In this document: positions 21,692-33,645 of the stretch, piece by piece
How the letters are laid out: every line of letters begins with the position of its first letter
Position numbering within the stretch: the stretch's first letter is position 1
DNA from: Allodiplogaster sudhausi
Lineage: Eukaryota; Nematoda; Chromadorea; Rhabditida; Diplogasteridae
Direction: 5' to 3'
DNA length: 64,000 nt
Assembly: GCA_945643635.1 (NCBI GenBank)
Contig: CALZFC010000082.1
Location: 1,195,501 to 1,259,500, forward strand
Notes under the pieces: model-generated
Seen by the model: the letters and a program-made list of their open reading frames with translations, nothing else
What the model was told of the DNA's origin: nothing
Databases searched by the model: none
Position numbers and translations under genes: made by a program

Positions 21692-22738
21692 CTGTGTCTC
21701 TATCTACATACATAGATCTCGCGCGCTCTCTCTCCTTCTCTATCTAGATCTCTCTCTCTCTCTCTCTCCCTCTCTCTCTTTCTCTTTCATTTGGCTTTCT
21801 CTTTTCATTATCTCTCTATTTCGATTTATTTCAGCTCCTCTCGTTCTCTCTCCCCATCTCTCTCTCTCTCTCTCCCTCTCTTCCTTTCCGATCTTCAATC
21901 GGGTGTTCACTCTTTGGCCTTGTCGTTTCACTTGGTTAACTTTTTTCCCTCTTCATATGGCATTTGCTGCGGGTGATGGAATCAGTCGTTCTAACAATCC
22001 AGCTTGGCCAACAACTGTTAATTGGCGTCAATGCGAGCGCAACGAGCTGCTATTTGGGTTCGGCTTGGGTACTTTTTAATGAGTTTTCTGAGTTTACCAT
22101 ACACTCTTCCCCAAGAGTACCCAAGTTCTTGCTCCTTAGATCTAATGTTGCAATCAATAACTCTATGCTCACCGCAAGTCGGGCAGAACCCATCAAATAT
22201 GCAGAGACCTTGAACCCCCTCAAGAATTCGCCGTGTCCGCTTCGACTATGAATGGATTCTGGGTACCTGCATAGGAAAAGTGCAGAACATTACGAAAAGG
22301 CCACCCGAGAAGCCCGATGTCTTTCCTGTGCCCAGTCTTTCACTATGAATGGATTCTAGTCGCCTGCATATCTCTTCTCTCAATGGCAAACATATATTTA
22401 TTGCTCTTTGATGTGAAAAAAAACAAGTCAAGGTAGCGGAATAAAATTCAGATGGCGAGGACGCGAAGCGCCCGAGCGACAAGCCGGTGAAGCGTGCGCG
22501 AACCGGTTGGTAAATAAGTAAATAAATAAATAAAGTTGAGATACGATAACAATTTTAAGTACAATAGGTAATGTACCCTTTTGGGACCGTTTGGGACACA
22601 TTTGGGGACACTTAAGGTCGCCAAACTATTTTAATAAAGCCAAGATACGATAGGTATTTTCAAGTACAATAGGTTCGGGACCATTTTCGGACCGTTTGGG
22701 ATACTTCAGGTAGCCAAACTATTATGGACCCGATTCTG

Positions 22739-23601
22739 TTAAAACGCCGAACAAACGGCCCTCGAAATGGTGACGGTAAGGTCCTCGACGAGCCGCCATC
22801 CACCGCCGTCTGCCCCGCACACGAGCACTTGGGTCGGGCCGGGCAATATGCCGTTGGCGCCGAGGTTCACCTTCAAACAATACCCATTTGAATTTGCCGC
22901 CTTTTTGACCCTGAATATTTTATCTGATATTCCATTGTATGCCATTCCTATCTATTGAAAAAAATGGTCATAACTACATTTTGACAAAATTTCATATTGT
23001 CAGGATATTGCCAGGAATGGTAAATGAAGGAAAATATTCTCTAATTCCTGGAGAAAAAAAATATACTTCAAAAACCAGATAAGTTTTTAGTTGTCATCGT
23101 TATACATACATATTTACAATATACATTTGAAAAAAGCAGCTTCTTATCTACTCGTGAGAAATCTTTTAAAATATTTTTTTAAGAAGCTACTCATCTAGAC
23201 AAACCTCGATGGTCGACAACCGGCCGGTGCACGTGAGCGTCAAGGTGGCACAGCCGGCAGTGTCCATGCCGATCATGGTGCTCTCGAAGGCCTTCTCGTT
23301 TGGCCCGCCATTAGGCGTCAGGTTCACCTGGCCCATCATGCACGTCGAGCACGGGGCTAAAAACATGATTTTGATTTTGTCAAACTTTAAAGTTAACTAG
23401 TCCCATTTTAGATCGAAACCGAAATTGGGCGCTGATGAAGGCGACTTTGTAGATAATTTTCTAGCACAACTCAATCAGCATTAGAAGCAAAGAGAGCGAG
23501 ATGAATAGTTTAGTTTTCAGCTTTGTTAACGTTTTCATGCATGTGTATGTACATATGTAGTATGCAAAAAAAGTGAATCTTTCTCTCCCTCTTTCGCTCC
23601 C

Positions 23602-23632
<31 letters not shown>

Positions 23633-23900
23633 TTGATATACGTATTTAAATGTACATACCGGCAGGGGCCGTAGGGGCCGGAGGGGCCGGAGGAGCCGGA
23701 GGGGCCGCCGTAGTGGTTGTTGTAGGGGCCGGAGTAGTAGTAGTTGTTGGGGCCGCCGTAGTGGTAGTTATTGTAGTCAGAGTAGTGGTAGTTGTAGGGG
23801 TCGGCGTAGTTGTCGGTCGGATGGCTCCACACGAATATGCAGACGGCAGAAGGAAAGTAGTGATGCACATTGCAAACACGGATATTCTAGAGTGCAACAT
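22739..23900 (-). CDS. C6-domain secreted protein, Thr/Pro/Ala-rich
   Basis: The gene encodes 174 residues and is the partner of 14414-15582. Exon 1 (23900-23660) reads MLHSRISVFAMCITTFLLP, CGAIRPTTT, a long Thr run and then PPAPPAPPAPTAPAG, a Pro-Ala tail absent from the partner. It ends phase 1 at GTATGT. Exon 2 (23356-23205) reads PCSTCMMGQVNLTPN to LTCTGRLSTIE. Exon 3 (22870-22739) starts VNLGANGILPGPTQ after an AAG acceptor and has DGGGWRL and RAVCSAF. The six cysteines are kept. The MSHPR start has changed to MLHSR and the TATA box is degraded to TTTAGAATA, so expression may differ from the partner. Confidence 0.8.
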
Positions 23901-24059
23901 GGCTGACAAATCTGAAATCTCAGCTTGCTCATCTATTCTAAACACTTTAGGATGAACTCATTATAAGAGGAGCAGTTTATGAGGACAGAATGTACAATGT
24001 GAGAGTGGTTGGAGGTTATTTGGAGGAAATAAATAATAAATATAATTTTTTTTGTACAA

Positions 24060-24394
24060 TTAGTGCAACAAAGAAACGAGCGTATCCTTCAATAAAAGGA
24101 CATTCAAGACGAGAGACGCAGGCAGTAAAGTTCGGTATTAACGACTAGAACATATTGGTTAGATCTCAAAGAGAAAGGCTCTGTACGCAACAAGGGCACA
24201 GGGTAGCCACAGGATAGGCGAAAGCGCCGGCGCTTCCTTAACGGAGATGGAGTGTAAATGGCAGGATAAGGTCACTGGTCATTTGCCTTTGTCCTTGTAA
24301 GGGAAAATAACTTGCGGATATTCTTAAGCGATTCAAAGAACATCTCTACTTCTTCTTTAATGCCTCTTTATCTTATTTTTACATGCTCCGTACA

Positions 24395-24446
<52 letters not shown>

Positions 24447-24780
24447 TCTCTCTCACGATCTCTCATTTTCACTTTCATGTTCTCCTTGCTTTCGGCGTTT
24501 ATGTCTTCCTTCCTTGTAATCAGTCTTGTCTTTTTTCGCTTTCTCTTATCTTTCTATTTCTCTTTCTTTCTACTCCTCGCGCTTTCACTCTCTCACTCTC
24601 TCTCTCACTCTCTCTCGCTCTCACTCTCACCATCGCTCCCCTCTCTTTTTTTATTTGATACTTTCCATTGTCTCCACATGCGTTCTTACCAAATCCTCAA
24701 TCGGGTGCTCCCTCTTTCGTCTTGTCGCTTCTCTTTTATGCTTCTTTTTTTTTGGTCATGCGGGAACTTTCTATTACTCC
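24060..24780 (-). repeat. CT-rich upstream module (C6 gene at 23900)
   Basis: Reverse partner of 13440-14180, with the core TTTGCCTTTGTCCTTGTAAG at about 24282 and CT tracts at 24393-24442 and 24584-24640. Confidence 0.7.
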
Positions 24781-24869
24781 ATGGCAGCTTTTTACCGTGT
24801 TGAAGATCTTTATGTACATCACAAATCATCATGAATCGAGTCATCAATTGTTCAACCGGTGTGAACTTC

Positions 24870-25700
24870 TTTCAATTGTCCCCCGGCCCCCAGAGTAGGC
24901 CAGGCCCCCTGGGCCGGGGGCCGGGGCAGGTCACCCTGCTGACTGACCTCCCTTTCTGAGGGTGGCGCAGCAGCTTCAGTCTTTGGAAGAGCACTAGCAC
25001 CGGAGGCTTTCTCCATCAGCTGGATCAACTCATAGTATGTCTTTGACTCCAGTTCCGCTCCTCCAGCTGCCTTCTCCATTTCTGCCAAATTGACCTATCG
25101 AAGCACAAATAGAGTTACCTACACAACCCATTCCAGATATCATCAACACCGGCGAAACGGGGTGGAATTTGCCAATAGTGCACTGCTGCCATTGCCGACA
25201 TTTCCTGGACCCATGGCCTTTCTGCTCTCACTCTCTTTCACACAGCGGCTGTTATCGTACGGCGAGACGCTGTCGCCAGCAACCTCTTTGCTATATCTCT
25301 CACGAGTCCTCCAGGACTCTTTTATCTCTCTCGCCCAACTCTTTCCCTGCACTCTCACTGGCCGTACAACTTACCAATCCTTCTTCCTTATCCTCACTCC
25401 TCGATCCGAACACTGCCGGAACCTGTAACGAGGGGGTGGGGGCAGAGGCAGCGATGATACCAGCGAGGAGAGACGCGAGAAGCTCGTGAGGAGTAGATGC
25501 GATGCGGGAACGCCAGAGAAGCACACGTAGAACACTGACACACTTTATTCATGGGTAGAAGCTGCAGTTTTATAGAGGGATGGAAGATGTAGTCCAATTT
25601 GGATTTCGGGATGTACTCCCGTGATGAATAGTGCAGATATAATTGTTCCAAACTCCATCCATAAGTGTACGATTATTCCGCGTTCCGTTCCTTTAACGTA
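24870..25700 (-). mobile_element. LTR retrotransposon 5' fragment, reverse copy
   Basis: This is a longer copy of the fragment at 12700-13262. On the minus strand it runs from an LTR-like stretch (TATA-like CTATAAAACTGC, then AATAAAG, TGTTCTAC) through a full leader (25490-25170) into the ATG of the gag-like frame at about 25079. A possible primer site TGGTATCATCGC lies near 25460. The frame is truncated at the same Gly/Pro-rich point as the other arm, so the truncation predates the inverted duplication. Confidence 0.5.
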
Positions 25701-26538
25701 TGTACATACATAGTTTAAATAGCTCAAGTATTTTAACCTAATTTTGAAAATTGGGTGAAAAAGTTTTGCGCCCTAAGCCTTTACTACCTCTAAATACTTT
25801 CTACGACGATGTCAACGAAAACCATTAGGTTTTTCTTTCTAAAATTTTAGAAAAATTTTCCTATCGTAAGAAATAGCAAACACTTGCTCTCTCTTGCCAA
25901 TTGTGCGGTCGGGAGTCCACTTTTGCTATGCTTTATCTAATTTAATGTTGTAATTCTTAAGTTTATCACGTTCAAGGCGTGCAACGGCCGTTTATCTGTG
26001 CACTATTTTCAAGTTTCTTATTCGCCTTAATAGTTTTGTTATTCGAAAGCCTAGTCAATAAATGTCACTACCAACCTCTGCAGTACAATCCCAGAGTCTT
26101 TATATTTTTAGAAAAGATATACAGAGTTTACAGCATCAAGACATTATTCGAATCGATAATGTCAATCTGTAGCATGCCAATCTTTAATTTTTCCTTACTG
26201 TTCTTATTACTTAAAGCAATGCAGGGCGTTTTATTTGTTTTAACATACCATATTACTTTAAAATTCCTCTCTTTTTCACCCCTCTGCCACACTCTGTTCC
26301 TCGTGGTGTTTGGCGCCAGCACATAGTGCCATAAGTTGTCACATCTTTTAACAATGTATGAATAAATAAACAAGTAAATAGAACAGTAGAAAGATAATAA
26401 CTAAAAGCTAACATATGTACATACGATAGCTATTTGTATGCAATATGCAATATGGGGAATGGGTTCCTTTTGGGACCCGTTTGGGGCCATTAGCGGACTC
26501 TTCAGGTACCCATACGGGACAAATAATGACCCAGTCAC

Positions 26539-28002
26539 TTAAATAATGGCCATGCATTCGGCCCTCGTGAGGGCGATGTTCTCGTTCTCGGAGAGCCGCC
26601 AGTTGGAGCCATCAGGCGCACAGTTGAGCACTTCTGTGAGCACTTCATTTCCTCTCATTCCGAACACTCCTCGCACAACGCCGTCAGCACCGTCGTTCAG
26701 CTACAAAATAATATTCACCATTTGAATTTCCCGCGCATTCCCCTGAATATTGTTGTCCCTGCATTGAGAATAGTTCCCACACTGTTTACCACTTGCTCAT
26801 ATTGTCAGGAATGGCAAATGGTGGAATCTTTTCTCTAATCTCCAGGACAAAATATACTGAAGGAAAACGTTTTTTTTAAGTTGACATCGAATTTGTTTCA
26901 TATTAGTGAGGTTGTTTTCTTTAAATGAAAGTAGAAAATGAAAGAAATCTTTGATGAGAACATTTGAAAAAAGCGAAAAACTTATCCACTCAAAAGAATT
27001 CTTTTAAAATACTGAGAGAAAAAAATGGACTGATCTCTCGGTCGCGGCTAACTTCGATCGTCGGTGTTTGGCCGGAGCACGTGAGCGTGAGGATGGCGCA
27101 GCCGGCAGCTGTCCGGCTGATGACGGTGCTGTCGAACGTCTTCGCGCCTGCGCCCGTGTCGAGTGAAACATTTATTTGGTCCAGCGTGCATGAGGTGCAA
27201 TCTAAGCAGCGTGAGAGATATAAACAAATATGGGCTCTATTCTAGCGTAGGCGTCCCATCGTATTATAGGCGTCCCATTGCAATGAGACGCCGTTATTTT
27301 TCACTGATGGGACGCCTTTATTTTTCATGGGACGCCTATAATTCGATGGGACGCCTACCCTATTGTGAAATACATACATACATACCACAGAAATGATCCT
27401 GTGAAGTATGATTTCAGGTTTTGCCATACGTTTCATGTGTAGGTAGAGAATGCAGATGATTTCTTTTTTTGAACGAAATGATAGTGCAGTTATGCATGTG
27501 TTCTGGGTGTAATCAAGTGGTGGGAGAAAATCAAAAATAAAAGAAAGAGGAATTTGCACAATATGGCCGAATTTATGTATGTATGTATGAAAACGGCTTC
27601 TTTGAAAAATGTTAATTCCTAGCAGGATTGGCAAGCTACAGGAACATAGGAACCGAAATTGGCAACATTATGAAGAAGACTTTTGGCGAAAATATGACTA
27701 GCAAACAACATCTCTCCTTCAATACTAGAGATAAAGAGAGCGAGATGAAAAATTGGTTTTCAATTCAATTCTTCTAACGTTTTCATTGCATCGACAAAAG
27801 CTCTCTCTCTCTCTCTGTCCCTCTGATATACATACTTAAACATACCTCTAGGACCCGGCCTAGTGGTAGTTGTAGGGGCCAGCGTAGTGGTAGTTACAGG
27901 GGACGGCGTTGTGGTCGTTCGGACGGCGGCACACGCATATGCAGACGGCAGAAGCGAGGCAGCGATGCACATCGCAAACACGGCCATTCTAGGGTGCGGC
28001 AT
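26539..28002 (-). CDS. C6-domain secreted protein, complete partner of 11080-11811
   Basis: The gene encodes 155 residues. Exon 1 (28002-27846) has MPHPRMAVFAMCIAASLLP, CAAVRTTTTPSPVTTTT and LAPTTTTRPGPR, ending phase 1 at GTATGT. Exon 2 (27201-27053) has CTSCTLDQINVSLDTG to LTCSGQTPTIE. Exon 3 (26700-26539) has LNDGADGVVRGVFGM, LNCAPDGSNWRL and AECMAII. Seven or eight residues are inserted between LNDGADG and the fifth cysteine, relative to other family members. A TATA box (GTATAAAAG, 28040-28048) is 38 nt before the ATG. Intron 1 is long and holds a GA tract, the 112-bp hairpin and AT-rich DNA. Confidence 0.85.
27247..27358. mobile_element. Hairpin element of repeated GGCGTCCCAT (112 bp)
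   Basis: Inverted ends GTAGGCGTCCCATCG enclose further direct and inverted copies of GGCGTCCCAT. It lies in intron 1 of the gene at 26539-28002 and is absent from the matching place in the left arm (about 11020-11060). No clear target duplication is visible. It is most simply a MITE. Confidence 0.65.
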
Positions 28003-28039
28003 GGCAGTCGAAGAAGCTGAAATCTTCGCTTGCCCGTCT

Positions 28040-28048
28040 CTTTTATAC
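28040..28048 (-). promoter_or_regulatory. TATA box of the C6 gene at 28002
   Basis: GTATAAAAG on the minus strand, preceded by GTTCATCCTAAA and, further up, CTCCTCTTACAATAAGT, matching the promoter at 19335. Confidence 0.7.
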
Positions 28049-28349
28049 ACTTTAGGATGAACGCACTTTTTTGACTTATTGTAAGAGGAGCAGTTTATGA
28101 GCATATAATATACAATGTGGGAGTGGTTGGAGACTACTTGGAGCAAAGTACTAAAACATTTTGTTACAATTAATGTTACAAATGAAATGATTATTCGCAA
28201 ATCATAAACTTTTAACTCAGGAAGGCTCTCCTGGGGCGCTAAATACTACCGCAACCCATAAGAAAGGAAAATGCAAGACGTGAGACCAAGACAGTAAAGT
28301 TCAGTACATTTTAATTCAGCATGGACAGCCTCTTCAAGACGTTATTAAC

Positions 28350-28920
28350 GGCTAAAACATATGTATATGTAGGACCAAAGGCACACGATAGCCACAGGAT
28401 AGGCACAAGCGCAGAGCTTGCCGCTTCGTTAAGAGAGGGTGGCGTGTGAATGGCATGGATGCCGTTCACTTTGCCTTTGCCCTTTTTAAGGGAATATAAC
28501 CCGCGGACATGGAACCATAGAACATCCCTTATACATCTTCTTGTAAGCCCTCTTTCTCTTACTTTTTTTTTACATGATCAGTATATCTTTCTCTCTCTCT
28601 CTTTCACACTTTCTCTTTCTCACAGCTTTCGGCGTCTCTCTCTCTCTCTCTCTCTCTCTTTCAAGTAATCAGTCTTTCTGTTTCTCTCGGCTCTCTCATT
28701 TCTTTATCTCTCTATTTCTCTTAACGCCTACACTCTTTTTTTCATTGTACACTGTCGATTATCTCCACGTGCTTTCATACCAAATCCTCAATCCGGTGTT
28801 ACCCCTTTGGCTGTGTCATTAATCTTTTTTTTCATGCTTTTCCGTCATCCCTAGGCGCTTTCTGCCGTTTACAGAGCCATCCGTGCTTTTCATCCAGGCT
28901 GACCTAAGGTCAACGACGAT
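28350..28920 (-). repeat. CT-rich upstream module (C6 gene at 28002)
   Basis: Core TTTGCCTTTGCCCTTTTTAA at about 28470, CT tracts at 28590-28660, and the TCAATCCGGTG end. It has no counterpart in the left arm, where a GA-tract deletion removed it. Its reverse relative is 46040-46480. Confidence 0.7.
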
Positions 28921-29214
28921 TTCCATTTCATCTGATAACGATAGTGAAAAGACAGTAAAATTATTGAAGGAAAGGGGGATCTCTTGATATGCGCTTTGTC
29001 GTAAAACAGAATTTTTTTTTCAAATATATAAACTTTATTCCATATAAATTGCTGTTAAACAGATATATGTACAACACTGGAAACAATATCCCTTTAACTT
29101 GATTGGAAGACCATCTCATTTCGTGTAGAAAATCGGGGAAACCACCAAAAAAACAGCTGTTATATAGACGCGTGGCACATACTTTTAATTTAATTTAACT
29201 CTTAATTTATTTAC

Positions 29215-29591
29215 GGCTAGAAAAGTAGAGGTTCGGTGGCATGGAGAAAGTGTTCGATAGGATAGGAACAGGAGACAGAGCTTGTGGAGGGAGTGTAAAT
29301 GGCCTCGATTTTGTGCTCATTTTGTGCCCAGGGGGTAGAGCCGGGGGGCCGAAAATATTTTGCCCTGGTGCCCCCCGTGGTCGGCCGCGCGGGGCCAGGG
29401 CCGTCCACCCCCGTTTTGTGCTCCTCTTTTTTTAAGGAATCTAGCAGGCGAACTGTTTTACGCGAACCAAAAGCTGGAACGCTATCTACATCTCATTTTT
29501 ATTCTCTTTCTCTTATTTTAAGCTCTCCACTCACTTTCCCACTTTCTCTTTCTCTTTTCTTATGTCGTCGCTCTCACTTTCTCATAATCAG

Positions 29592-29623
<32 letters not shown>

Positions 29624-29810
29624 ACTCTTTCATATTTAGCTCTCACCTTTCTTTCTCTCACTATTTCTATTTCTCCCTCTCTCTCCCAATGGTTGTCCCT
29701 CTCTTTTTATTTCGCACTTTCTCTTGTCTCCACAATCGTCAATTCAATCATTCTTTCGCCTTATCGTTTCACTTACCTGGGAATCCCCTCTCCACTAGAC
29801 CACACGCTGT
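29215..29810. repeat. Orphan CT module with GC-rich insert
   Basis: It starts TTTACGGCTAGAAAAG and carries a GC-rich stretch (29325-29410, CCCCCCGTGGTCGG) between GTGTAAATGG and the core, then a CT tract. The same insert is present at 45480-45580, the reverse copy. No C6 exon lies directly downstream. Confidence 0.7.
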
Positions 29811-29829
29811 TGAATTAAATCCTAACACA

Positions 29830-31535
29830 GTTTTTAACACTACCATTTAACAGAAGGCAAAACCTTCTCGAATTTTAAAAAACTTTTCTGTATTTCTATT
29901 CCGTCGTCTATATAGAGTTGCATACGCCTGTTTAAAATCTTGAAATGCTCTTCTTATTCTCCTTATATAAGATGTTTTAAATGCTTTGTTTTACCTATTG
30001 TTGAATTTGGCAGCTTTATTTGGTCTCCACGCAAGTCACTCTTATTAGATACATATATTTAAATTGTGCAAAAGGGTTTCAGTCGACTCTTTTTTATAAG
30101 ACGTTCTATTACTTTTGTCTCTTTCGCTTGTATTCCTGATTAGAAGACTCGACTATAGTCCTTTCGAAGGCGGGTAGCATGTGACATTCTAATAAAGATA
30201 ATGAGCCGGCTCGTTGATATTCCTATTTCCACCTTCTACTTTTAAACCTTGTTCATGTAGAACGTCCGCTTTTAGCTTTTACATACCAATGACAAGAAAG
30301 ACTCTTACAATCAGTTCCATACGTTTGCTTTTCGTTCTGCTAGATGTTACATGTCGCTTCCAGTTGAGTTTGTTTCTGCACCTTCTCTGTTCTCTACTAA
30401 GATTCACTTAAAAATAAGAAAGCTTTACTTACTCGCTTTTCCTAGCACAGTCAGTCAGTGTATCTGGAACTGAATATCTATTCACAGTGTCCCACCATCC
30501 TCCCGCTCATGGCTACCCCGTCTTCGCTCTTGCCATGCACTCTCTCCTCAAGTGTACGTGCGAATCAGTCTGTCCCTACTGCTTCCGTTTCTACTGGCAA
30601 GAGGAGGCAAGAGGGCTTGACACCCCTGGATCGGAGTGTTGACGGCGGTATTCATCTCCTCACCTCCTCCCTTCCTCAATTTCATTTAATTTCGAATTGC
30701 AGTGATTTTCTCTGTGCAACTCACAATCAATGTAAATTTTTTATATTTCTCTCTCTGTCAAATTTCAACTCTTTTTCATGATTAACGCGGTTGTAATATG
30801 TCCAGTGTGGTCACATTATGTAATGATGTAATAAACAATTATGTTCGAATGGAATCAGATTGGGACAAGTGAAGAAGCGGGGGAGAGAGACGGCAGACAT
30901 CTAATGCTTGAGGGAGTTCTATCATAACATATGCGTGTCCACTAGTCGTTGATGCAAATTAGAGCAAAATGATAATTAGCAATTAATTAATAATCCGAAT
31001 TCACAATATTGTTTTTTGTTTATTTCTAAGACATTCAGCTTATAAATTTTCAGCTATTGAACATTGAGTCTGTCTAAAGTTTGAAACATGTTGGAAATAA
31101 TCTTTGTTTCGATCATGTTCACAGCAGAAGAATTGGCAATTTGCTAGCCTATCTAAATACATATGTATGTGTTCCGAACATGTATTCGGCTTGTGATCAT
31201 TTGATCGCTTGTGTGCTTTTTCGAACTTCTGAAGTGGTCACTTGGTCAGAATAAGCAAGAAAATGGAGAGTGAGAGAGAGAGAAAGAGACATAGAGAGAT
31301 AGAGAGACAACACAAAGATGGAGACACAGCTTGTGATTAACAAAAGCTGCCCCGGTGTAGCCTTGGCTCGTCACCAACGAATTCGAACAGGGCAGAGAGA
31401 AAAAGGCGTCGCCGCTCGCTGCTGCCTGCTTTTTGTCATTTACGCTTTTTAAAAGGGAAGTTTTAAAATCCATAGGAAGACGGACCGGAGAGAATTGTGA
31501 TTGTCTAGAAAGGTTCAAAATTGAAATTCGCATTT
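29830..31535. other. Non-genic outer part of arm R2
   Basis: Diverged reverse copy of 8565-10480. No reading frame is shared between the two copies, so no protein is supported. Confidence 0.6.
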
Positions 31536-31740
31536 ATTTATTCAATGCAAACTTGTATAATTCATTTGTATCTCATTACTCATTTTACTAGAAAGCATGT
31601 GTAGAGCAGAATGTAAATTGTTTATGCCATGTGGGCGCGACAGACAGATGGCAATAAATAGCAGAGCAAAAAGTGTTATGAAACTTTGTGGGACCCTTTT
31701 GTTACCCCCTGAGGCCTTTATTGACCCCATACTCTTACAA

Positions 31741-33444
31741 TTAGTTAGTGGCCAAGCAGGTGGCCCTTGTGATGGGGACTTCCGGATTCGTGAAGCGCCA
31801 GCCAGAGCCATCGGCCGCGCACGTGAGCACTATGGTCGGTTTTGGAAACACGCCCCCGCGTCCGCGGTTCAGCTACAAAACACATCCGCGGTTCAGCTAC
31901 AAAATAATACCCATTTGAATTTGCCGCACATTTTCCCTGAATATAGTCCCTGAAATGAGAATATTCCACAGTTTGTCATTCCTAACGATAGGATGAATTG
32001 TCTAGTCAGCGTTTTGACAATGGTGTAAATCTTTGAGATTGTAGTACCTATTAAGAAGAAATCACCCTTTTCAGATCCAAACAATTATCTGCATAACTTG
32101 TTTCTTTTCTAGACTATTCGAAAAACTTTTATGTCGTAGGCCGTCCACATGGTGCGATAACTCCGTCTTACATAGCGAACAATTTGGTTTTCGAGCTAAA
32201 CATTCGATAGAATTTCAACTACTTGATTGTCTTGTGCATTGGACCCACCCACCCTCTGCATATCGGACACTCCGTTGACATTTTATATTTTGGCCACGCT
32301 AAAGCGTTTGATAGAGTAAGTCACACAAAGCTTATTCATATGTAAGCCCAAGTTTTTCTCCTACCCTTATGTTATTATTCGGTGGTTAAGCAATTTCTTA
32401 TCAAATAGAACTTTTTCTGTCCGAGTAGGGAAGTACCCCCCCCCCCCCTCCACCCCTCGAGCTATCATTAGTGAAATCTACATAAGTATTACCATCGATT
32501 CTAAGTTATCATTTTCACTCCATTGTTTTAAATTGGCCTCTTCGGCAATGTCGAAGGCTTATATAATTCTCTGTTCCCTTCGCACCTTTCTGCATATACA
32601 ATCAATGTTAGGTCAATTTTAGAAAACTGCCCCACCGTTTACTCCCCCTCTCTCTGAAAGGATACCAGTATGTTAGAAAAAGTTCAGCATTATTTTAGCG
32701 TATTATCTTTCGCTGTTGTCTTGGTCATGCTGCCAATTCTCTCCTTCTAGTGAAGAACGTAATCGTATTCTTTATATACCATCTCTTAAATCTCATCGCG
32801 ATGATAATGATGTTACACTTGCGCGTCGTTTTATATTTGGTCATAGGAAACTATGCGATACATACCCTCATCATTTCCACTTCCGTAGTTCCCGAACGCA
32901 TGGCTTGTCATTCCAGCTAGCCTGCCCTATCAGTCGCATAAGGGCACGATCGCACTCTTTCTTTATCCGCGCCGCGAAGGTGTTCAATTCCATTGCTATA
33001 TCGATGTCCTTCACCCCCCCCCCCCATCCGTTATCTCTTCCAACCGAGTCCTCACGGCGAACTCATGATACAATCTGTACTATTCTATCTGTTCTGTTTG
33101 ATTACTTTGCTTTTACATATTTTTTTTGCTAATTTTTCAGCCACGTGTCACTCCGGTGACGTAAATAAACTAAAAGTATAAGTATTAGAACATTTGAAAA
33201 AAGCTACTCAAAAGAATTCCTTTAAAAATAAAAAGCAACTTATCTACTCAAAAGAAATCTTTTTGAATACTAAAAAAAGGAGAGTAATCTCTCTGGCTAA
33301 CTGCGATCGGAGCTGATCTGCCGGTGCACGTGAGCTTGAGGATGGCACAGCCGTTAGCGCCCGTGCCAGGGACGACACTATCGAACGCCTTCTCGCCGGT
33401 ACCGGCCGCAAGATTCACTTGCGCAATCGTGCACGACATGCAAT
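31741..33444 (-). pseudogene. C6-domain exons 2 and 3 without exon 1, split by a LINE remnant
   Basis: Exon 2 (33444-33302) reads CMSCTIAQVNLAAGTG to LTCTGRSAPIA with a GTTAGC donor. Exon 3 (31872-31741) reads LNRGRGGVFPKPTIVLTC, DGSGWRF and RATCLATN. The intron contains a decayed LINE (about 32120-33110). The exon-3 acceptor is duplicated in a 24-bp tandem; only the second copy (31872) gives an open frame, because the first runs into TAG. No exon 1 lies before 33444, only a clipped exon-2 copy (33448-33534). It may be a remnant, or the second C6 domain of the gene at 33646-35386. Confidence 0.5.
32120..33110 (+). mobile_element. Decayed LINE (CR1/Jockey-like reverse transcriptase)
   Basis: Reverse transcriptase-like pieces can be read in shifting frames: EQFGFRAKHSIEFQLLDC, then HAKAFDRVSHTKLIHM, then a C-terminal part, ERNRILYIPSL to SRIRARSHSFFIRAAKVFN. 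Several stops and frameshifts separate them, so it is dead. It lies in the intron between the C6 exons at 33302 and 31872. Confidence 0.7.
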
Positions 33445-33447
33445 CTA

Positions 33448-33534
33448 TGTAAACGTGAGATGTAAACAGCATTGGTTTTCTAGGGGCGCTGGGCGCCAGA
33501 TCCACCATCATCGCGGTGCACATGGCGCAGGCAG
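33448..33534 (-). pseudogene. Clipped C6 exon 2
   Basis: After a GCTTAG acceptor it reads ACAMCTAMMVDLAPSAP and then loses the family pattern, running into the acceptor of the exon 2 at 33444. It is a partial exon duplication. Confidence 0.55.
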
Positions 33535-33645
33535 CTAAGCGTGTGAGATGTAGCAAAAATATTTTTGCTCCAAGTTAGGAGCAAAATTGAACTATCATGA
33601 AGCCTATTTTGTCGAACATTTTTGGCGACTCTGCTGTCTAACCTA

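Larger units (their letters stand above)
21320..31535. repeat. Right inner arm (R2) of the inverted duplication
   Basis: This is the reverse partner of 8565-17008. It keeps sequence the left arm lost: exon 1 and the promoter of the gene at 26539-28002, one extra CT module, and about 300 bp of LTR leader. It gained a 112-bp hairpin at 27247-27358. The inner 1.3 kb is near-identical to the left arm and the outer 2 kb is visibly diverged. Confidence 0.9.

Noticed and set aside
23650..23955. Val/Gly-rich 101-codon plus-strand frame
   Set aside because: Antisense of the Thr/Pro/Ala-rich exon 1 of the C6 gene at 22739-23900.
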